Below, in pieces: positions 1 to 6,149 of a DNA stretch of 6,149 nt. The translations under genes were made by a program, and so were the position numbers. Within the stretch, counting starts at the first letter, position 1, and each line of letters opens with the position of its first letter. Origin of the DNA: Chloroflexota bacterium (GTDB taxonomy: Bacteria > Chloroflexota > Limnocylindria > Limnocylindrales > CSP1-4); assembly GCA_021815005.1 (NCBI GenBank), contig JAKAHL010000130.1:1-6149 (forward strand), in the 5' to 3' direction. The notes below the pieces were generated by a model. The model did no database searches. It saw nothing but the letters and a program-made list of their open reading frames with translations, and was not told the origin of the DNA.

Positions 1-318
1 GTAGACCCTCCCGTCGTCCTTGACCGCGACGGTGTCCCCCGGCAGGCCGATGACCCGCTTGATGAACGGCGTCGGATCGCTGGTCCAGGCGGGCGGCGGG
101 TTGAACACCACGATGTCGCCGCGCTTGAGCGGGTCCCAGCGGGTCGTGAGCTTGTCGACGAGCACGTACTGGCCGGGCTCCACCGTCCGCTCCATCGACA
201 TCTGCTGCACCTGGTACGGCTGCGCGACGAAGTTCTGGATGACGAAGAAGATGACGAGGGTGAGGACGAGAGTCTCGACGACCTCGACGAGGCACCCGAC
301 ACCGGAACGCTTGTCCAC
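1..318 (-). CDS. lepB: Signal peptidase I, N-terminal part (runs off left edge)
   Basis: Membrane-anchored serine protease (family S26) that cleaves signal peptides from exported proteins on the outer face of the cytoplasmic membrane. Reading the minus strand from a GTG at 318 gives 106 residues without a stop. Residues about 10-31 form one hydrophobic anchor (LVEVVETLVLTLVIFFVIQN). The catalytic serine box follows as QMSMERTVEPGQYVLVDKL with Ser41, and then RGDIVVFNPP. The general-base box PFIKRVIGLPGD carries Lys87. The C-terminal catalytic part lies outside the window. GTG 318 is chosen because I found no other ATG/GTG/TTG in frame as far upstream as I checked (to about 448) and it sits just before the anchor. 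There is no clear Shine-Dalgarno sequence. The gene is divergent from hppA. The family call is firm; the exact start is less so. Confidence 0.93.
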   Translation of the reverse strand, partial: MDKRSGVGCLVEVVETLVLTLVIFFVIQNFVAQPYQVQQMSMERTVEPGQYVLVDKLTTRWDPLKRGDIVVFNPPPAWTSDPTPFIKRVIGLPGDTVAVKDDGRVY

Positions 319-324
319 CCGGGG

Positions 325-330
325 AGCATA
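325..330 (-). promoter_or_regulatory. Possible -10 element for lepB (leaderless start)
   Basis: On the minus strand TATGCT (4 of 6 to TATAAT) lies 6 bases before the GTG of lepB. Transcription would then begin at or next to the start codon, giving a leaderless mRNA, which fits the lack of a Shine-Dalgarno sequence. No good -35 hexamer is seen 16-18 bases further upstream, so the call is weak. Confidence 0.25.
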
Positions 331-451
331 CAGGCCGATCCCGCGCGGCGGCGCACGGTAGGGCCGAGGGGCCTGCCCGGCGCCGCTGCGCGACCTCCCT
401 GCATGGGCCGCCCGCCGCGGTGCAAGCGATGCGCCCCGGGCCGCATGGAGT

Positions 452-481
452 TTGACCCGTGCGTGACCCCACGAATACACT
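452..481 (+). promoter_or_regulatory. Sigma70-like promoter upstream of hppA
   Basis: TTGACC (452-457, 5 of 6 to consensus) and TACACT (476-481, 4 of 6) are separated by 18 bases. In such GC-rich DNA this AT-richer pair stands out. Transcription would start near 488. It points at hppA and is the best promoter candidate in the divergent lepB-hppA gap. The stretch 331-451 otherwise shows no gene or clear signal. Confidence 0.55.
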
Positions 482-487
482 CGCGAC

Positions 488-643
488 GTTTGGCGAGCGG
501 GCTCCCCTGGTGTTCCGAGCCCCCGCCCGTCCGCCCTCGCTGGCGCGGCGACCAGGTCCGTCCCGCCCGGGGATCGGACAGGCGCCGCGGCGAGCCGCAC
601 GACGACGTCCCGGTAGAACGTGGGTAGGAGGCTCTGCAACCCG
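488..643 (+). other. Long 5' leader of hppA with several hairpins
   Basis: If the promoter at 452-481 is used, about 155 nt of untranslated leader precede hppA. Three inverted repeats are visible. GGGCTC (499-504) pairs with GAGCCC (517-522). GTCCG (556-560) pairs with CGGAC (575-579), enclosing a further CCC/GGG pairing. GCGG (587-590) pairs with CCGC (595-598) around a CGAG loop. I do not match the set to any known riboswitch. Hairpins are expected often in DNA of this composition, so a regulatory role is only a possibility. No small coding gene is supported here. Confidence 0.3.
626..631 (+). promoter_or_regulatory. Shine-Dalgarno sequence deciding the hppA start
   Basis: AGGAGG at 626-631 precedes ATG 644 by 12 bases, which is somewhat long. 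The in-frame GTG at 620 would put this element inside the coding region and has no Shine-Dalgarno of its own. The ATG is therefore preferred. Confidence 0.65.
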
Positions 644-2869
<2,226 letters not shown>

Positions 2870-2880
2870 CTGAGGCCACT

Positions 2881-2910
2881 CGGGCGGCCGGCGCTCGCGC
2901 CGGCCGCCCG
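2881..2910 (+). terminator. Perfect GC-rich hairpin between hppA and uppP
   Basis: CGGGCGGCCGGCGC (2881-2894) and its exact reverse complement (2897-2910) are separated by two bases, giving in practice a 13-bp stem with a CTCG loop. It begins 11 bases after the hppA stop. No T-tract follows (GCGCCGTCCC comes next), so it is not a textbook intrinsic terminator. It could end or protect the hppA mRNA 3' end, or act on translation of uppP, whose ATG is 10 bases beyond it. Confidence 0.6.
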
Positions 2911-2920
2911 GCGCCGTCCC

Positions 2921-3745
2921 ATGGACCACCTGTTCCAAGCGCTCATCCTGGGCATCGTGCAGGGGCTGACCGAGTTCCTGCCCGTCTCGTCGTCCGGCCA
3001 CCTCATCGTGGTCCCGTACCTGCTGCACTGGGACGACCCGTTCATCACGGGGCTTGGATTCACCGTGGCGCTGCATGGGGGGACGCTGCTGGCGCTGCTG
3101 ATCTACTTCCGCGAGGAGTGGGTCCGGCTTGTCCCTGCCGGGCTGGCAGCCCTTCGCGACCGGTCCTTCCGGCGCGACCCGGACCGCCGTCTCGCCTGGC
3201 TGATCGTGGTCTCGACGATCCCCGCTGCCATCCTCGGCGTCGTGCTCAACGACCCCATCGAGAAGGCGATCCGCCAGGCCGGCCTGGTGGCGATCCTGCT
3301 GGCCCTGGCCGGTGGCGTGCTGTGGCTCGCCGAGCGCTGGGGCTCGGGACGCCTGTCGGTGGACCGGCTCTCGATGCCCGCCGCGCTGGGCATCGGCCTG
3401 GCACAGGCCCTGGCGCTGCTGCCGGGCGTCAGCAGGTCGGGCATCTCCATCTCGGCCGGACTGTTCGCCGGCCTGACCCGCGAGGACGCGGCGCGCTACA
3501 GCTTCCTGATGGCCACGCCCGTCACCGCCGGCGCGGTCCTCTACGAGGGGCTCAAGCTGGTGCGCGGCGGGGAGGTGGCCGCCGAGGCCGGCCCGCTCGC
3601 CGTGGGCGTCGTGGCCGCGTTCGTCTCGGGCGTCATCGCGATCGCGGCCCTCCTGCGGTTCGTCCGCTCGCGGTCCTACACGGTGTTCGTCGTGTACCGC
3701 CTCGCCGTGGCGGCCCTCGTGCTGGCGGTGTTCCTCACCCGCTAG
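2921..3745 (+). CDS. uppP: Undecaprenyl-diphosphatase (UppP/BacA family)
   Basis: Polytopic membrane phosphatase that converts undecaprenyl diphosphate to undecaprenyl phosphate, recycling the lipid carrier for peptidoglycan and other wall polymers. Overproduction of this family gives bacitracin resistance. The 274 residues match the usual size. The first family box is at the N-terminus, GLTEFLPVSSSGHLIV, with Glu18 and His27. The second is LLPGVSRSGISIS with Ser171 and Arg172. The rest is a series of hydrophobic helices with a charged cytoplasmic loop (REEW, then RDRSFRRDPDRR, about 64-90). ATG 2921 is the right start because the family begins almost at once with the QALILGIVQG helix. No Shine-Dalgarno sequence is present and a strong hairpin ends 10 bases upstream. 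argR follows after 16 bases, so the two are probably cotranscribed. Confidence 0.97.
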   Translation: MDHLFQALILGIVQGLTEFLPVSSSGHLIVVPYLLHWDDPFITGLGFTVALHGGTLLALLIYFREEWVRLVPAGLAALRDRSFRRDPDRRLAWLIVVSTIPAAILGVVLNDPIEKAIRQAGLVAILLALAGGVLWLAERWGSGRLSVDRLSMPAALGIGLAQALALLPGVSRSGISISAGLFAGLTREDAARYSFLMATPVTAGAVLYEGLKLVRGGEVAAEAGPLAVGVVAAFVSGVIAIAALLRFVRSRSYTVFVVYRLAVAALVLAVFLTR

Positions 3746-3751
3746 CCGGGC

Positions 3752-3757
3752 AGGAGG
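3752..3757 (+). promoter_or_regulatory. Shine-Dalgarno sequence of argR
   Basis: AGGAGG lies 4 bases before ATG 3762. A second GGAGG (3764-3768) lies 2 bases before an in-frame ATG at 3771, so initiation at either codon, differing by three residues, is possible. Upstream spacing is slightly short for 3762 and long (13) for 3771. Confidence 0.6.
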
Positions 3758-3761
3758 CTCC

Positions 3762-4235
3762 ATGGAGGTGATGAAGCAGCTCCGCCAGCGGGCGATCCGC
3801 GATTTGGTGGAGCAGCGGCCGATCCGCACCCAGCAGGAGCTCGCGGCCGCCCTCCGGGATCGCGGCTTCCGGACCACGCAGGCCACGATCAGCCGCGACG
3901 TGGCCGAGCTCGGCCTGCTCAAGGCGGGGCGCGGCGGCACCCAGGCGTACGCCGTGCCGCCGCGGCTGCGGGAGGCGGACGCCTCCGGCGAGGACCGCGT
4001 ACGGCTGCTCCTCCACGACATGCCGGTGGAGATCCGCGATGCGGGCACGCTGCTCGTGCTGCGCACGCTGCCGGGCTCGGCCCACCCGCTCGCCGCCGCG
4101 CTCGACCGGGCGCGCTGGCCCGAGGTGGTGGGCTCGATCGCGGGCGACGACACGGTGTTCGTGGCGTTCGCGGACCGGAGCGGGCTGGCACGGGTCCGTC
4201 GCCGGATCGAGCAGCTCGCCGAGCTGGCCGAGTAG
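3762..4235 (+). CDS. argR: Arginine repressor family regulator (ArgR/AhrC)
   Basis: Arginine-responsive DNA-binding protein that in known members forms hexamers, represses arginine biosynthesis and may activate catabolism. It is 157 residues, normal for the family. The N-terminal winged helix-turn-helix (about 5-70) contains TQQELAAALRDRGF and the recognition helix TQATISRDVAELGLLK with Ser44 and Arg45. The C-terminal oligomerisation and arginine-binding domain (about 80-157) contains LPGSAHPLAAALD and the diagnostic SIAGDDTVFV with Asp129 and Asp130, the residues that bind arginine in characterised homologues. It lies 16 bases after uppP. No arginine biosynthesis or deiminase genes are in the window, and I see no recognisable ARG box near it, so its targets must be elsewhere. 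The start could be ATG 3762 or ATG 3771. Confidence 0.94.
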   Translation: MEVMKQLRQRAIRDLVEQRPIRTQQELAAALRDRGFRTTQATISRDVAELGLLKAGRGGTQAYAVPPRLREADASGEDRVRLLLHDMPVEIRDAGTLLVLRTLPGSAHPLAAALDRARWPEVVGSIAGDDTVFVAFADRSGLARVRRRIEQLAELAE

Positions 4236-4265
4236 GGCCAGTGCGGGAGGCGTTGGCCCGTCGTG

Positions 4266-4296
4266 GCGCCGCGGTGGCCAGGCCAGACCACGGCGC
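4266..4296 (+). terminator. GC-rich hairpin after argR, possible transcript end
   Basis: GCGCCG (4266-4271) pairs with CGGCGC (4291-4296), and TGG (4275-4277) pairs with CCA (4288-4290) after a 3-base bulge, with a 10-base loop. A weaker GGGCCA/TGGCCC repeat (4235-4240 and 4254-4259) overlaps the argR stop. Neither is followed by a T-run, so the role as a terminator is tentative. Confidence 0.3.
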
Positions 4297-4351
4297 GACC
4301 GCCCGCGGCCGCGATGCCGGACCGCCGGCCCGGCGTTGGCATACCCGCGCG

Positions 4352-4380
4352 TTGACGGAACCGGCCCCCGCCGATACCAT
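4352..4380 (+). promoter_or_regulatory. Sigma70-like promoter of greA-lysS
   Basis: TTGACG (4352-4357, 5 of 6) and TACCAT (4375-4380, 4 of 6) have the optimal 17-base spacing. Transcription would start near 4387, giving a leader of about 110 nt before greA. The spacing and the contrast with the surrounding GC-rich sequence make this the best promoter in the window. Confidence 0.65.
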
Positions 4381-4394
4381 TCCGCGCGATCCGT

Positions 4395-4436
4395 GAACCT
4401 CCGCGGCGCTTTTCGCGCCCCGGGGTTCTTTTGTTC
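4395..4436 (+). terminator. Intrinsic-terminator-like hairpin in the greA leader (possible attenuator)
   Basis: The outer stem is GAACCTC (4395-4401) with GGGGTTC (4422-4428), seven pairs including one G-U. After a 3x2 internal loop comes the inner stem GGCGC (4405-4409) with GCGCC (4415-4419), closed by a TTTTC loop. TTTTGTTC follows directly, a T-rich tail that is rare in this sequence. Being downstream of the promoter at 4352-4380, it would release an RNA of about 45-50 nt unless read through. Alternatively it is simply the distant terminator of uppP-argR. Confidence 0.6.
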
Positions 4437-4452
4437 AAAGCCGACCGAGCGG

Positions 4453-4468
4453 CGGCGCTCCGGCGCCG
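4453..4468 (+). repeat. Second hairpin in the greA leader
   Basis: CGGCGC (4453-4458), TCCG loop, GCGCCG (4463-4468). The left arm is identical to CGGCGC at 4404-4409 in the preceding terminator hairpin, so the right arm could pair with either copy. That gives a possible mutually exclusive fold. In GC-rich DNA this could be chance. Confidence 0.35.
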
Positions 4469-4495
4469 GTTCCGCGCCTCGGGGGTCCTGCCCGC

Positions 4496-4960
4496 GTGAA
4501 CACCAAGACCACGTACATCAGCAAGGACGGCCTCGACAAGCTCCGCGCCGAGCTTGACGAGATGCTCGCCGTGCGGCGCCCCGAGATCGCGCAGCGGATC
4601 CACGATGCGAAAGAGCACGGCGACCTGTCCGAGAACGCGGAGTACGAGGACGCCAAGAACGAGCAGGCCTTCGTGGAGGGCCGGATCGCCGCGCTCGAGA
4701 CGATGATCAAGAACGCGACGCTCATCGACGAGCACGCCAGCACCGACCACGTGGGGATCGGCTCCAAGGTGACCGTGGACATCGAGGGCGAGAGCCAGAC
4801 GTTCACCATCGTCGGCTCGGCGGAGGCGAAGCCCACCGACGGCAGGATCTCCAACGAATCGCCGGTCGGCCGGGCGCTGCTCGGCCGCAAGCGGGGCGAC
4901 AAGGTCGTCGTGAAGGTCCCGGCCGGGGACTTCACCTACACCATCACCGACATCAGCTAG
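4496..4960 (+). CDS. greA: Transcription elongation factor GreA
   Basis: Binds in the secondary channel of RNA polymerase and stimulates cleavage of the backtracked 3' RNA end, allowing stalled complexes to resume. The 154 residues match the family. The N-terminal antiparallel coiled coil (about 8-78) carries the VRRPEIAQRIHDAKEHGDLS stretch. The loop at its tip keeps the two catalytic acidic residues Asp43 and Glu46 in GDLSENAEYEDAK. The C-terminal FKBP-like domain (about 85-154) has IGSKVTVDIEG, GRISNESPVGRALLGRKRGD and a final YTITDIS. The start is GTG 4496, which fits the family N-terminus. Only a weak GGGGG (4481-4485) serves as ribosome binding site, 10 bases upstream. A promoter and terminator-like hairpin precede it, and the lysyl-tRNA synthetase gene follows after 50 bases. 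Confidence 0.96.
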   Translation: MNTKTTYISKDGLDKLRAELDEMLAVRRPEIAQRIHDAKEHGDLSENAEYEDAKNEQAFVEGRIAALETMIKNATLIDEHASTDHVGIGSKVTVDIEGESQTFTIVGSAEAKPTDGRISNESPVGRALLGRKRGDKVVVKVPAGDFTYTITDIS

Positions 4961-5010
4961 GCCGGCGCGTTCGCGTCCCCGGACGACGCCACCGAGAAGG
5001 GGAATCGCGC

Positions 5011-6149
5011 GTGGACTGGGCGGACGAACTGGCCGCGAGCGTTGACGGGCCGCAGGTCGTCAACGATTCCAAGACGCCGTCGGGCACCGTCCATGTCGGC
5101 AGCCTGCGCGGGCCGGTCATCCTCGATGTCATCACGCGCGCCCTCCGCGCCCGGGGCCTGCCCACGACGCTGCTGTACGGCGTGGACGACCTGGACCCGA
5201 TGGACGCCCAGGCGCTCCTCTCGCCCGACGCCATCGAGCGCGAGATGGGCCGGCCGCTGGCGCACGTGCCGGATCCCCATGGCGACTGCCACGCTTCCTA
5301 CGCTCGCCACTTCGCCGGCATCTTCATCGACACGTTCGCGGGGCTCGGCATCCACCCGGACCGCTACTACTGGATGAGCGACATCTACCCGACCGGGCAG
5401 ATGGACCCCTACATCCGGATCGCGCTCGCCCGCGCAGAGGTCGTCCGCGACGTCTACCGGCGGGTCGCCAACGTGCGCCATCCCGACCACTGGCTGCCGG
5501 TGGGCGTCATCTGCCCCAACTGCGGCAAGGTGGGCACGACGATCGCGTCGGACTGGGACGGCGAGACCGTGGCCGTCGCCTGCCGGCCCGACCTGGTCAC
5601 GTGGGCGGTGGGCTGCGGCTGGACCGGTCGCGTGGCGCCGTTCGGAGGTGCCGCCAAGCTGCCCTGGAACCTCGAGTGGGCGGCCCAGTGGAGCCTGTTC
5701 GGCGTCACCATCGAGCCCAACGGCAAGGACCTCGCCACGGCTGGCGGCTCGCGCGACCGCAGCAACGCGATCTCGCGCGAGGTGTACGACCGCGAGCCCC
5801 CGCTCAACTTCCCCTACGAGTTCCTGAACATCGGCGGCAAGAAGATGAGCACGTCCAAGGGTCGCGGCGCCGCCGCCCACACGATCACCACGGTCGTGCC
5901 CCCCGAGCAGCTGCGGTTCCTGTTCGTGCGCAGCCGCCCCGAGAGCGTCATCGAGTTCGACCCGGAGGGCACCGACGCCATCCCGCGCCTGTTCGACGAG
6001 TTCGACCGCCTCGCCGACGCCACCGCCGGCAAGGAGGTCCGCGGCGAGCTGCCGTCGGGCCACGAGAACATCTTCCGCTTCTCGCTGCTCAACGCGGACG
6101 CGGACCTCACGGCCGCCGCCGACGCCTACCGCCCGCCGTTCGGGCATCT
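5011..6149 (+). CDS. lysS: Class I lysyl-tRNA synthetase, N-terminal 379 residues (runs off right edge)
   Basis: Archaeal-type class I enzyme (also called LysRS1/LysK) that attaches lysine to tRNA-Lys. It is unrelated in fold to the usual bacterial class II LysRS. The frame stays open from GTG 5011 to the window end; family members are usually 500-550 residues, so the anticodon-binding C-terminus is missing. The start has an AAGGGG ribosome binding site (4997-5002) 8 bases upstream. The Rossmann-fold motifs are present: TPSGTVHVGSLRG, an HIGH-type box with His28 and Gly30, and GGKKMSTSKG, a KMSKS box at 278-283. A zinc-ribbon-like insertion has Cys168, Cys171, Cys191 and Cys202. KLPWNLEWAAQW and GKDLATAGGSRD fit the class I LysRS pattern, but the usual His of GKDH is Leu241. 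It is probably cotranscribed with greA. No T-box or lysine riboswitch fits in the 50-base gap. Confidence 0.93.
   Translation, partial: MDWADELAASVDGPQVVNDSKTPSGTVHVGSLRGPVILDVITRALRARGLPTTLLYGVDDLDPMDAQALLSPDAIEREMGRPLAHVPDPHGDCHASYARHFAGIFIDTFAGLGIHPDRYYWMSDIYPTGQMDPYIRIALARAEVVRDVYRRVANVRHPDHWLPVGVICPNCGKVGTTIASDWDGETVAVACRPDLVTWAVGCGWTGRVAPFGGAAKLPWNLEWAAQWSLFGVTIEPNGKDLATAGGSRDRSNAISREVYDREPPLNFPYEFLNIGGKKMSTSKGRGAAAHTITTVVPPEQLRFLFVRSRPESVIEFDPEGTDAIPRLFDEFDRLADATAGKEVRGELPSGHENIFRFSLLNADADLTAAADAYRPPFGH

Noticed and set aside
20..361. Plus-strand frame over the left edge
   Set aside because: It is antisense to lepB, whose catalytic Ser and Lys boxes are clear on the minus strand.
403..627. 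Small plus-strand frame in the lepB-hppA gap
   Set aside because: It begins before the predicted promoter, is Arg/Pro-rich without motifs, has no ribosome binding site, and ends inside the hppA Shine-Dalgarno region.
620..643. GTG start adding eight residues to HppA
   Set aside because: The AGGAGG lies downstream of this GTG and the family N-terminus fits ATG 644.
4961..5010. T-box or lysine riboswitch upstream of the lysyl-tRNA synthetase gene
   Set aside because: The gap to greA is only 50 bases, with a normal ribosome binding site and no room for such a leader.
4957..6147. A 396-codon open frame on the minus strand opposite the lysyl-tRNA synthetase gene
   Set aside because: Low-complexity V/A/R/D/G composition and fully antisense to a plus-strand frame with clear HIGH-type and KMSKS motifs; a composition artefact.

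Overview
The window is very GC-rich bacterial chromosome (about 70% by eye, with strong G/C at third codon positions). It is dense with housekeeping genes and shows no mobile element, CRISPR array, tRNA or rRNA. The gene set is a K+-insensitive membrane pyrophosphatase, undecaprenyl-diphosphatase, an ArgR-type repressor, GreA, a class I lysyl-tRNA synthetase and signal peptidase I. With the GC content, GTG starts and class I LysRS, this suits an uncultured high-GC Chloroflexota-like lineage or a deep actinobacterial one. That placement is inference from memory of protein style and has low confidence.

Layout: positions 1-318 (minus strand) hold the N-terminal 106 residues of signal peptidase I (lepB), which continues beyond the left edge. 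A divergent gap of about 325 bases follows, with a good sigma70-like promoter (452-481) and a leader of about 155 nt before hppA (644-2869, plus). A perfect 14-bp inverted repeat sits between hppA and uppP (2921-3745). argR (3762-4235) follows uppP after 16 bases, so those two are probably one transcript. The next gap (4236-4495) holds a GC hairpin behind argR, a clear promoter (4352-4380), an intrinsic-terminator-like hairpin with a T-rich tail (4395-4436) lying inside the predicted greA leader, and a second hairpin. greA (4496-4960) and a class I lysyl-tRNA synthetase gene (5011 to the right edge, truncated) are 50 bases apart and look like one operon.

How the genes relate: HppA uses cytoplasmic pyrophosphate, a by-product of aminoacylation among other reactions, to pump protons. 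UppP recycles the lipid carrier for cell-wall synthesis, and signal peptidase I matures exported proteins. ArgR would control arginine metabolism, but no arginine genes are present. GreA rescues backtracked RNA polymerase and LysRS charges tRNA-Lys.

No wholly new system is visible. The points most worth a second look are the promoter-terminator arrangement in the greA leader, the class I LysRS next to greA with an unusual GKDL active-site motif, and the uppP start without a Shine-Dalgarno sequence just behind a strong hairpin.
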